Notes under the pieces: model-generated
What the model saw: the letters and a program-made list of their open reading frames with translations, nothing else
The model's database searches: none
What the model was told of the DNA's origin: nothing
In this document: piece after piece, positions 43,659 to 51,147 of the stretch
How positions within the stretch are numbered: the stretch's first letter is position 1
How the letters are laid out: every line of letters starts with the position of its first letter
Made by a program: the position numbers and the translations under genes
NCBI GenBank assembly: GCA_910574935.1
Contig: CAJTCU010000003.1
Span: 186,001-250,000 of the forward strand
DNA: 64,000 nucleotides
Direction: 5' to 3'
Origin: Oscillospiraceae bacterium
Lineage (GTDB): Bacteria > Bacillota > Clostridia > Oscillospirales > Acutalibacteraceae

Positions 43659-43836
43659 CGCGGCATGAAGCCGCATTCCAGGGGCCGAAGCCTCTGAATT
43701 CTTTAGAGATGATACTGCTTCATCTAATTAAACGCTATGAATGCTTCTTAAAAAGAGGCTGCTGTCTCTTTGTTAACTTTTTATGTGTGCATAGAAGGCA
43801 CGCGCTCCCTCCCAGAGGGAACGTGTGCTTTTTTGT
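43659..43836 (+). ncRNA. Candidate independently transcribed structured RNA, about 178 nt
   Basis: A near-consensus promoter and an excellent terminator bracket this segment, with no plausible coding frame inside. Visible hairpins in order are GCGGC/GCCGC (43660-43675), ATTC.AGGGGC/GCCTCTGAAT with a CGAA tetraloop (43674-43690), a TTAGAGATGA/TCATCTAA stem near 43693-43717, GCTTCTT/AAGAGGC near 43743-43759, and the terminator stem 43798-43828. CTATG near 43735 can pair with CATAG near 43790. I do not recognise it as 6S, SRP, RNase P or tmRNA. It could also be a 5' attenuator of the ABC operon that begins 250 bases downstream. Confidence 0.55.
43798..43834 (+). terminator. Rho-independent terminator of the structured RNA
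   Basis: GCACGCG.TCCCT pairs with AGGGA.CGTGTGC over 12 positions with one mismatch and is followed by TTTTTT. Confidence 0.88.
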
Positions 43837-44086
43837 TGGGCGGAATCTAGCCGCCCTGCCGGTTCCTTGGGGCCGTGGAAGGACATTTTGGGCTGTACAG
43901 AAGGATCCCCACTGGCGCCGGGTTTCATCTACCGGGCCCAGCCGCCGCATGTAAGGTCACGCCTTGCTCTTTATCACTGGCACACAGCAGCCCCACACCG
44001 TGCCAGGGGAAAATAAACCGCGTTCCCTATAAGTTTCCCCTGGTTCCTGCTGTTTTCTCCATTATTTGATTGAAAGGACTCCTCCT

Positions 44087-45619
44087 ATGAAAAAATTTCT
44101 CTGTCTTTTGCTCTCCCTGGGCCTTTGCCTGGCCCTCTGCTCCTGTAATTCCGCTGCCGGCCCCGCCGCTTCCACGCTTGTCTACGGCAGCGGGGACTAT
44201 ACCCGCATCAACCCGGCTATGGACGAACATTGCGAGATCAACCTGCTGCTGTTTAATGGCCTAACCGCCCACGATGGGCAAAACCAGATTGTCCCCGGCC
44301 TGGCCGAAAGCTGGGACTATGACCCCGCCTCTTATACTTACACCTTCCACCTGCGGCAAGGCGTCCTCTGGCACGACGGCGAGCCCTTTACCGCCCAGGA
44401 TGTGAAATTCACCATAGAAGCCATCATGAATCCAGAGAATGGCTCGGAAAACGCCCCTAATTATGAGGATGTTCAGGAGATTACTGTGGTGGACAGCCAC
44501 ACTGTGGCCTTTCGTCTTAGCGGTCCCAACGCGGCATTTCTGGAATATATGACCATGGCCGTGCTCCCCCGGCACCGGCTGGAAGGGGAGGATATGCAGG
44601 AATCTGCTTTCTTCCGGGCCCCGGTGGGCACTGGCCCCTACCGGCTGGAGAGCTGGGACCCGGGCCAATCCATTGTCCTTACAAAAAATGAGGAGTATTT
44701 TCAGGGCATGGCCCAGATTGACCAAATTATTTTTAAGATTGTCCCCGATGACAATGCCCAGGCCCTTCAACTACAGTCTGGGGAACTGGACCTGGCCCTT
44801 TTGGACCCCCAGAACGCCCAAGACTTTGTGGAAAAAAAGGGCTTTGTCCGCTATGACATGACCACCGCGGACTACAGAGGCATTCTTTTCAACTTTCAGA
44901 ATCCATATTGGACCGAAAACCGAGACCTGATCCCAGCCATTTGCTGCGCGATAGACCGGCAGGCTATTATTGACTCTGTGCTTTTAGGCCAGGGTATGGC
45001 CGCCTATGGTCCCTTGCAGCGGAACATCTACCACCTGGAGGACGTGGACCACTATGAGTATGACCCCGCCCGGGCCCAGCGGATTTTAGAAGAAGCCGGG
45101 TGTGTTATGGGGCCCGAGGGCTTCTACCAGCGGAACGGGGAAGAGGTGGGCTTTGTAATCAGCGTTATGCCTGGAGAACAGGACCGCATCGACATTGCCC
45201 AGGCCGCCGCCCAGCAGCTGCGGGACGTTGGCATCCGCTGCGTTGTGGAACTGCCCGCACAGATGGATTGGGCCGGGCAAATGGCCTGCCTGATTGGCTG
45301 GGGAAGTCCCTTTGACGCAGACGATCATACCTATAAAGTGTTCGGCACCGGCAAAGGAGCCAACTACTCCGGCTACTCCAACCCCCAGGTGGACCAGTTC
45401 CTGACCCAGGCCCGCCAGACCCAGGACACCGAACAGCGGAAAGAAGCTTACGCCCAGTTTCAGCAGGCCCTGGCCCAGGACCCGCCCTATGCCTTTATCT
45501 GCTACATAGATGCCAACTATGTGGCAAAAGACACCGTGCAGGGGATTGCGGCCGATACGGTGATGGGCCACCACGGGGTGGGTATTTTCTGGAATATAAC
45601 AGAGTGGCGGATGGCCTAG
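44087..45619 (+). CDS. Family 5 substrate-binding lipoprotein (peptide/nickel ABC importer)
   Basis: This 510-aa lipoprotein begins with a signal peptide MKKFLCLLLSLGLCLALCSC, and the lipid-modified Cys is that at about residue 20. The body has SBP_bac_5 hallmarks: LAESWDYDPASYTYTFHLRQGVLWHDGEPFTAQDV split over residues 80-115, the usual VGTGPYRL segment, and a C-terminal GWGSPFDADD stretch. It binds a peptide or another oligomeric ligand outside the cell and delivers it to the permeases encoded downstream. The ATG at 44087 follows GAAAGGA. The region 45620-45794 after it contains a GAGCAG/CTGCTC hairpin. Confidence 0.92.
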   Translation: MKKFLCLLLSLGLCLALCSCNSAAGPAASTLVYGSGDYTRINPAMDEHCEINLLLFNGLTAHDGQNQIVPGLAESWDYDPASYTYTFHLRQGVLWHDGEPFTAQDVKFTIEAIMNPENGSENAPNYEDVQEITVVDSHTVAFRLSGPNAAFLEYMTMAVLPRHRLEGEDMQESAFFRAPVGTGPYRLESWDPGQSIVLTKNEEYFQGMAQIDQIIFKIVPDDNAQALQLQSGELDLALLDPQNAQDFVEKKGFVRYDMTTADYRGILFNFQNPYWTENRDLIPAICCAIDRQAIIDSVLLGQGMAAYGPLQRNIYHLEDVDHYEYDPARAQRILEEAGCVMGPEGFYQRNGEEVGFVISVMPGEQDRIDIAQAAAQQLRDVGIRCVVELPAQMDWAGQMACLIGWGSPFDADDHTYKVFGTGKGANYSGYSNPQVDQFLTQARQTQDTEQRKEAYAQFQQALAQDPPYAFICYIDANYVAKDTVQGIAADTVMGHHGVGIFWNITEWRMA

Positions 45620-45794
45620 CCGGGCCACCGGCGTGTTTCTGAAGAGGACGCATTACGCAGCCGCGAGCAGGGCTTTCAGCTCTGCTCTTTCCCACTGGGA
45701 TGCGGTACCTAAAGCGGTAGGAGAGACAGGCCCCCAGGCTGCGGGATGTTTTTCCCTTTCGGCCCTCACATCTCTCACCAGAAGGAGTGAGCCT

Positions 45795-46592
45795 ATGTCC
45801 GCCCTATTAGAAGTAAAAAATCTATCCGTTGCCTTTTCCACTCCCGCCGGAACCACACAAGTTCTGCGGCAGGTGGATCTTTCCCTAAAGGCGGGGGAAA
45901 CGCTGGCCGTAGTGGGCCCCTCTGGCTGCGGGAAGAGCACTCTGTGCAAGAGCATTCTCCGCCTACTGCCTAAAAACGCCCATACCAGCGGCCAAGTGAT
46001 GCTGGCAGGGGAGGACCTCATCCAAAAAAGCGAAAAAGAGTTGTGCCGCCTGCGGGGCCGGGCCATTGGGCTAGTATTCCAAGACCCTATGACCGCCCTG
46101 AACCCTAGCCGCACGATGGGTTCTCAGCTAGCGGAAGCAGTGCGGGCCCATGGTCCACGGCTGAGCAGACCGGCCCTTGGAGCCCGGGTGGAAGAGCTGC
46201 TGGCCCTGGTGGGCATTGAGCATCCGAAGGAACGGGCCCGGCTTTATCCCCACCATTTTTCCGGGGGAATGCGCCAGCGGGTTGTGCTGGCTATGGCCCT
46301 GGCGGGCGGGCCCCAAATCCTTTTGGCGGACGAGCCCACCAGCGCCCTGGATGTGACTACCCAAGCGCAAATTTTAGAACTGTTGAAGAACTTCCAGCGC
46401 CGCCAAGGCCTTGCCATGGTATTGGTCACCCATGACTGGGGCGTAGTGGCCCGGGTGGCGGACCGGGTGGCCGTGATGGAAGCGGGGAAGATTATACAGT
46501 GCGGCACGGCAGAGGAAATCTTCCGCGCCCTGCCCCCCGCTGCTTTTAGCCCGGAATTTGTTTATTGTAAGCATATTTCAAAAGCGGTTTAA
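45795..46592 (+). CDS. Peptide-type ABC transporter ATP-binding protein, short C-terminus
   Basis: This 265-aa ATPase has Walker A GPSGCGKST, the Q loop VFQDPMTALNP, signature FSGGMRQRV, Walker B LLADEPTSALD and the switch His in VTHDWG. It matches DppD/OppD up to about residue 240, then the usual C-terminal oligopeptide domain (HPYT..L region) is replaced by the AT-richer tail SPEFVYCKHISKAV, directly followed by a family A repeat remnant. AGAAGGAG marks the start. No second ATPase gene is present in the operon. Confidence 0.9.
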   Translation: MSALLEVKNLSVAFSTPAGTTQVLRQVDLSLKAGETLAVVGPSGCGKSTLCKSILRLLPKNAHTSGQVMLAGEDLIQKSEKELCRLRGRAIGLVFQDPMTALNPSRTMGSQLAEAVRAHGPRLSRPALGARVEELLALVGIEHPKERARLYPHHFSGGMRQRVVLAMALAGGPQILLADEPTSALDVTTQAQILELLKNFQRRQGLAMVLVTHDWGVVARVADRVAVMEAGKIIQCGTAEEIFRALPPAAFSPEFVYCKHISKAV

Positions 46593-46607
46593 AATGATGC
46601 AGAGTTT

Positions 46608-46714
46608 TAGGGCAACACCGCAAGCCAACCGAGCGGTGGACAAGGTTTTTTCCCGCGGAAAGGGGCCTCTTTTGGGCAAAAAGACGGCGTTTCCGATGTT
46701 TCATACCAGCCCTA
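46608..46714. repeat. Family A intergenic repeat, deleted copy A7
   Basis: This 107-bp form keeps the right half (its complement starts TAGGGCTGGTATGAAACAT) and both TA ends, but lacks about 60 central-left bases. It lies between the ATPase and permease genes, inside the operon. Confidence 0.75.
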
Positions 46715-46765
46715 GCCTCTTTTGAACCAACAGCTGCCCTATAATACGCCAAAGGAGCTGGCCCC

Positions 46766-47746
46766 ATGAAAAAAACGCGCCCTATCCTGATCCGCATTCT
46801 AAAGCAGGCTCTTGGCCTTTTGCTCAGCCTATTTCTTTTCTCCGTGCTGGTGTTTTGCCTTTCCCGGCTGGCCCCCGGGGACCCTTTGGCCTCTTATTTC
46901 GGGGACCGGATCAACCGGATGGGCCCAGAGGAGCGGGCCTGGGCGGAAAACCGCCTGGGTCTGAACGCGCCCCTGCCTGTCCAGTATCTGCGGTGGCTTC
47001 AAGGGGCTCTACAGGGGGACTTTGGCATCTCTTACAAATATAAGCAGGACGCTGCCCAGGTGATCTTCAGCCGGATTGGCAACACCCTGGCCTTGGGTGG
47101 GCTGGGCTTTGTGTTGACCTTTGGCCTGGCCCTGTTTTTAGCTGTGTTCTGCGTCTGGCATCAGGACCGGATGGTGGACCGGGTAATCTGCAAAGTGGGC
47201 ACTGCCGGGGGCTGCATACCAGAGTTTTGGCTTTCCCTTGTGCTCATTCTGGTCTTTTCTGTCCAGCTGCGCTGGCTGCCCAGCTCGGGGGCGTACACTG
47301 TGGGCGGGGGCGGCTTTTGGGACCGGCTGCGGCACCTGGTCCTGCCGTTGACCGTGGTGGTATGCAGTCATCTATGGTACTATGCCTACATGCTGCGCAA
47401 CCGCCTGGCAGAAGAAGCCCGGGCCGACTATGTGCTGCTGGCCCGGGCCAAGGGCCTGAACCGGGCCCAGGTGATGGTCCGGCATCTGCTGCCCAGCGCC
47501 CTGCCCTCGTACCTTAGCCTTATGGCCATTTCTGTGCCCCATATTCTGGGGGGCACCTATGTGGCGGAGACCGTGTTTTCTTACCCGGGCCTGGGCGCTC
47601 TGGCCTATGAGAGCGCCCGCTACCAGGACTACAATCTGCTTATGCTGCTGTGTCTGCTGACCGGCGGGCTGGTCATCCTGTGCGGCGCTATTTCCCGGGC
47701 CATCAGCCGCCGGCTGGACCCGCGCATGAAGGAGGGAACGCGGTGA
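46766..47746 (+). CDS. Peptide-type ABC permease (DppB/OppB family)
   Basis: This 326-aa membrane protein has about six helices and the DppB pattern: N-terminal LARLAPGDPL-like LSRLAPGDPLASYF and the EAA loop ARADYVLLARAKGLNRAQVMVRHLLPSALP. It forms the channel with the next gene's product. AAAGGAG precedes the ATG. Confidence 0.93.
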   Translation: MKKTRPILIRILKQALGLLLSLFLFSVLVFCLSRLAPGDPLASYFGDRINRMGPEERAWAENRLGLNAPLPVQYLRWLQGALQGDFGISYKYKQDAAQVIFSRIGNTLALGGLGFVLTFGLALFLAVFCVWHQDRMVDRVICKVGTAGGCIPEFWLSLVLILVFSVQLRWLPSSGAYTVGGGGFWDRLRHLVLPLTVVVCSHLWYYAYMLRNRLAEEARADYVLLARAKGLNRAQVMVRHLLPSALPSYLSLMAISVPHILGGTYVAETVFSYPGLGALAYESARYQDYNLLMLLCLLTGGLVILCGAISRAISRRLDPRMKEGTR

Positions 47747-48579
47747 AAGCCCTGTTGGCAAAAAAACAAGCTGGGCGGAAGTTTCCCCGTTTGGCTGCGG
47801 CTGTGCTGGGGAGCATTTTGTTTGGCTGCCTTTTCGCGGAGCTTCTCTCTTCCCACGACCCCACCTACATGGACTTGTCCCACTGCGCCCTGCCCCCAGG
47901 CCCAGTGTTCCTCTTTGGCACGGACGCCATGGGACGGGACATCTTTTCCATGATCTGGTCCGGTGGACGGGTGTCCCTGTTCATTGGCCTCACTGCCACA
48001 GCAGTATCAACCGGAGCCGCTGTGGTGTTCGGCACGGCTTGCGGCTGTGCGCCCTCCTGGCTAAACGCCCTGCTCACCCGGACGGCAGAGCTTCTGCTTA
48101 GTGTGCCGAGCCTGCTGGCCGTGGTGTTTCTCCAGGCTATTCTGGGGCAGAAGAACCCCCTGGCCCTGGCTTTTGTTTTAGGGCTTACCAGCTGGCCAGG
48201 CATGGCAAAACTGGTGGCCACAGAGGTACTGCGGATTCGCGGCAGTGAGTTCGTCGTGGCGGCCCGAGCCCTGGGCAGCGGGTTCTTCCGGGTGCTGGGG
48301 CGGCACCTGGCCCCAAACTTTCTCCCTTCTATTCTATTTATGGCTGTGATGGAAGTGCGCAGCGCAATGATGGCGGAAGCCACCCTTAGCTTTATGGGGC
48401 TTGGACTTCCGCCGGAATTCATCAGCTGGGGCGGGATGCTCTCTTTGGCGGAAAAGGCCCCGGGAGACTGGTGGGTGGTGGTCATTCCCGGGCTTTTTCT
48501 TACCGCTACGCTGCTGTGCGTCACCAGTCTAGGAAACTGGCTGCGGGAAAGCGGGCATGGGAAGATGAGCAATCTATAA
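47743..48579 (+). CDS. Peptide-type ABC permease (DppC/OppC family)
   Basis: This 278-aa permease starts at GTG 47743, overlapping the DppB stop by four bases (GTGA) after AAGGAGGG. The family motif HPLGTDAMGRD appears as LFGTDAMGRDIFS, and the EAA loop is VVAARALGSGFFRVLGRHLAPN. An upstream in-frame Met at 47650 lies inside the previous gene and is not needed. It completes the two-channel set. Confidence 0.93.
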   Translation: MKALLAKKQAGRKFPRLAAAVLGSILFGCLFAELLSSHDPTYMDLSHCALPPGPVFLFGTDAMGRDIFSMIWSGGRVSLFIGLTATAVSTGAAVVFGTACGCAPSWLNALLTRTAELLLSVPSLLAVVFLQAILGQKNPLALAFVLGLTSWPGMAKLVATEVLRIRGSEFVVAARALGSGFFRVLGRHLAPNFLPSILFMAVMEVRSAMMAEATLSFMGLGLPPEFISWGGMLSLAEKAPGDWWVVVIPGLFLTATLLCVTSLGNWLRESGHGKMSNL

Positions 48580-48609
48580 AAAGCATGAAACGCATTACAC
48601 GGAAAAGGA

Positions 48610-48765
48610 GGCGTGTTCCAAACGAAGCGTTTAAAGGCGAGGCTCCGACGAACAAACGGTAAAAGTTTCGTCCACCTTTTCAAAAGTTACGGGTTTTTTT
48701 AGGGGCAGAGCCCCTAAACCGCCTGAGGCCAAAATGTTGTCATAAGCTCTTCTTTTGGACACTCC
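48610..48765. repeat. Family D repeat, copy D2
   Basis: This 156-bp element has ends GGCGTGTTCCAAACGAAGCG and TTTTGGACACTCC, the same inverted ends as D1, with extra interior sequence including an AGGGGC/GCCCCT hairpin. It ends 16 bases before a TTGACT/TATAAT promoter. Confidence 0.6.
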
Positions 48766-48781
48766 TGGAAAAGGGGTAAGC

Positions 48782-48809
48782 TTGACTTCTCCTCTCGATT
48801 TGCTATAAT
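48782..48809 (+). promoter_or_regulatory. Promoter of the sugar isomerase operon
   Basis: TTGACT (48782-48787) and TATAAT (48804-48809) are separated by 16 bases. The stretch GCTTGACTT and the TCTC-rich spacer match the promoter that follows D1. Confidence 0.75.
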
Positions 48810-48841
48810 AAAGAAAATCCGCCTCGAAAGGATGCTTCTCT

Positions 48842-49711
48842 ATGAACAAACTGACGATTACCGGTTTCTCCGACGAAATTTCCCCCGCCTTTGACCAACA
48901 GCTGGCCGCCCTTGGGGAGTTCCAGGTCACCCACCTGGAGCTGCGGGGCGCGGACTCTGTCAATGTCTCAGACCTGACCCCTGCCCAGCTGCAAGAAATA
49001 AAGGCCAAGCTGGCAGCCGCGGGTATACAAGTATCCTCTATTGGTTCCCCCATCGGGAAAATTGGCATAGAAGAACCCTTTGCCCCCCACCTGGAAAAAC
49101 TGAAACGCACCCTGGAGATTCAGAAAGAGCTTTCCGCCCCCTATCTGCGCATGTTCAGTTTTTATCTCCCCCAAAACGCCCGGCCGGAAGATTACCGCTC
49201 CCAGGTGCTGGAGCGCCTGGGAGCCATGGTGGAGGAAGCCGCCCGCTGGGACGCGGTGCTTCTCCACGAAAACGAAAAGGGCATTTTCGGGGACGCCGCC
49301 CCCCGTTGTCTGGAACTGATGGAAGCTCTCTCTGGCCCCCACTTTGGGGCTGTGTTTGACTTTGCCAATTTTGTGGAGGTGGGCCAGTCTACCCTGGAGG
49401 CCTATCAGCTGCTAAGTCCCTACATCCGGTACATTCACATTAAGGATGCCACCGCGGAAAAGAAAATTGTGCCCGCCGGCCAGGGCGTGGGGCATGTGAA
49501 GGAGATTCTCAGCCAGCTGATTACCGGAGGTTGGCGGGGCTTCCTGTCTTTGGAGCCTCACCTCACCGACTTTGCCGGGCTGGCGGCACTGGAAAAGGAC
49601 CCGGCCAAAAGAGAGGGCGTTTTGGACGGAAAGTCTGCCTGGAAGCTGGCTCTAAATGCCTTACGGGAGATTCTGGAGGGCATTCCCGCCGCTAAGGAGG
49701 CAATGGCATGA
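48842..49711 (+). CDS. Sugar phosphate isomerase/epimerase (xylose isomerase-like TIM barrel)
   Basis: This 289-aa protein has the AP-endonuclease-2/xylose-isomerase-like barrel with metal-ligand positions HENEKG, FDFANF, YIHIKD and LSLEPHL. Members isomerise or epimerise keto-sugars and inositol derivatives. The exact substrate is unknown. GAAAGGA lies before the ATG. The next gene overlaps by four bases, so the two work in one pathway. Confidence 0.88.
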   Translation: MNKLTITGFSDEISPAFDQQLAALGEFQVTHLELRGADSVNVSDLTPAQLQEIKAKLAAAGIQVSSIGSPIGKIGIEEPFAPHLEKLKRTLEIQKELSAPYLRMFSFYLPQNARPEDYRSQVLERLGAMVEEAARWDAVLLHENEKGIFGDAAPRCLELMEALSGPHFGAVFDFANFVEVGQSTLEAYQLLSPYIRYIHIKDATAEKKIVPAGQGVGHVKEILSQLITGGWRGFLSLEPHLTDFAGLAALEKDPAKREGVLDGKSAWKLALNALREILEGIPAAKEAMA

Positions 49712-50697
49712 ACAAACTAACTTGCGCTGTGGTGGGATGCGGAGGTATCGCTCATGTACATAGCGGCGCGCTAACCCGCCAGGAAACCGCCCAGCTGGCG
49801 GCTTTTGCCGACATCCGTCTGGAGCGCGCCCAGGCCTTTGCCCAGGAATTCGGCGGCAAAGCCTACGGCTCTCTGGAAGAACTGCTGGACCAAGAAGCCC
49901 TTGACGTGCTACACATCTGCACACCCCACTACCTGCATGTTCCCATGGCCCAGGAGGCTGCCCGGCGGGGCATTCATGTGTTTACTGAAAAGCCCCCGGC
50001 CATGACCCGTGCCCAGTGGGAGGCTTTTCAACAAATAAAAGGGGTCCGTCTGGGGGTCTGCTTCCAGAACCGCTATAACCCCAGCGTGGCCTATGTACGG
50101 CAGCTATTCGACTCCGGCAGGCCTGGGGCTGTGCTGGGAGCCAGGGCCTTTGTCACTTGGCATCGGGACGCCCCCTATTATACCGAGAGCGGCTGGCGGG
50201 GCGCCCTCTCTACCGAGGGCGGCGGCGTGCTCATCAACCAGTCCATCCATACCCTGGACCTAATGGTACAGTTTTTAGGTCAGGGCCAGGTTCTGGGGGC
50301 CAGCCTAGCTAACCGGCACCTACAGGGAATCATCGAAGTGGAGGACACCCTGGAGGCTGCTATAGACTTTGGCGGCAAAACCGGTCTATTCTACGCCACC
50401 ACTGCCCACTGCACAGACTCTCCCGTCCTGCTGGAGCTGACTTGCGAAAACGCCACCCTGCGCCTGGAGGGCGAAGAGGTCACGGTCCGCTGGAAAGACG
50501 GCTCTATCGAGCGGCAAGATTTCTCCCAAGCCTCCCACTTGGGAGGCAAAACCTACTGGGGAGCCAGCCATGGACGCTGCATAGAGGACTTTTACCGCTG
50601 CGTCCTCAGCGGCGGGGCCTTTCGCAATGACATCTCCGGCGTGGCGGACACTGTGGAGCTGATGCTAAGGCTGTATGAGACCGCAAGAGCTTCTTAA
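49708..50697 (+). CDS. Gfo/Idh/MocA-family oxidoreductase
   Basis: This 329-aa NAD(P)-dependent sugar oxidoreductase has the Rossmann motif VVGCGGIAHVHSGA, the EKP motif FTEKPPAMT and a C-terminal barrel with GGGVLINQSIHTLDL. It oxidises a hydroxyl of a cyclic sugar or inositol. Its ATG overlaps the stop of the isomerase gene. A clear terminator follows 100 bases after the stop codon. Confidence 0.93.
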   Translation: MNKLTCAVVGCGGIAHVHSGALTRQETAQLAAFADIRLERAQAFAQEFGGKAYGSLEELLDQEALDVLHICTPHYLHVPMAQEAARRGIHVFTEKPPAMTRAQWEAFQQIKGVRLGVCFQNRYNPSVAYVRQLFDSGRPGAVLGARAFVTWHRDAPYYTESGWRGALSTEGGGVLINQSIHTLDLMVQFLGQGQVLGASLANRHLQGIIEVEDTLEAAIDFGGKTGLFYATTAHCTDSPVLLELTCENATLRLEGEEVTVRWKDGSIERQDFSQASHLGGKTYWGASHGRCIEDFYRCVLSGGAFRNDISGVADTVELMLRLYETARAS

Positions 50698-50797
50698 AAA
50701 GTCCACACGAATGCGAGTCCCCAGGGGACAGCGGACTGGTCTCTATCTCTCCCCTGGATGTACTGCCTGAAACACAGCCCCAAACCGGGGCTTACAC

Positions 50798-50828
50798 AAA
50801 AAAAGAGCCACCCAGGCGGCTCTTTTTT
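50798..50828 (+). terminator. Bidirectional Rho-independent terminator
   Basis: GAGCC (50805-50809) pairs with GGCTC (50818-50822), flanked by seven A on the left and six T on the right, so the A and T tracts extend the stem. Confidence 0.85.
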
Positions 50829-50916
50829 ATTTTTTGTTTATTCAAGTGCTGTCCAGAAGAAACCCGCCGGAAATGAGAGCCTCAGCTTTTCCAGGCCACT
50901 TAAAGCAAAAGAAGTT

Positions 50917-51022
50917 TAGGGCTTGTTTGAAATTGAAACATCCAAAACGCCGACTTTTTGCCCAGAAGAGGCCATCTTCCGCGTCAAAAATCCTCATTCC
51001 CTCTATGTTTCAATAAGCCCTA
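50917..51022. repeat. Family A intergenic repeat, deleted copy A8
   Basis: This 106-bp form has left end TAGGGCTTGTTTGAAATTG and a right end whose complement is TAGGGCTTATTGAAACAT. It keeps the left half and both ends but lacks about 60 central bases after AAAAATCCTC. It lies upstream of the promoter at 51039. Confidence 0.85.
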
Positions 51023-51038
51023 AGCGTGCTTTTGCCCC

Positions 51039-51067
51039 TTGCGGAAAAATTCCCTTTGTGCTATATT
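51039..51067 (+). promoter_or_regulatory. Promoter of the GlpA-like operon
   Basis: TTGCGG (51039-51044) and TATATT (51062-51067) are separated by 17 bases, about 80 bases before the ATG. Confidence 0.5.
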
Positions 51068-51147
51068 TATGCGGGAAAGAATTTTCATCAGTGATGTCGA
51101 AAGGCCAGCCTTATGGACTTGTGCTTTTCGGGAAAGGAACATAGACA

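Noticed and set aside
43709-43954. 81-codon plus-strand frame inside the structured-RNA region
   Set aside because: Composition is not protein-like, it has no ribosome site and it runs through a strong terminator.
43873-44010. GC-rich segment before the substrate-binding protein gene, considered as a cobalamin, nickel or T-box riboswitch
   Set aside because: The conserved cores of these riboswitches were looked for and not found.
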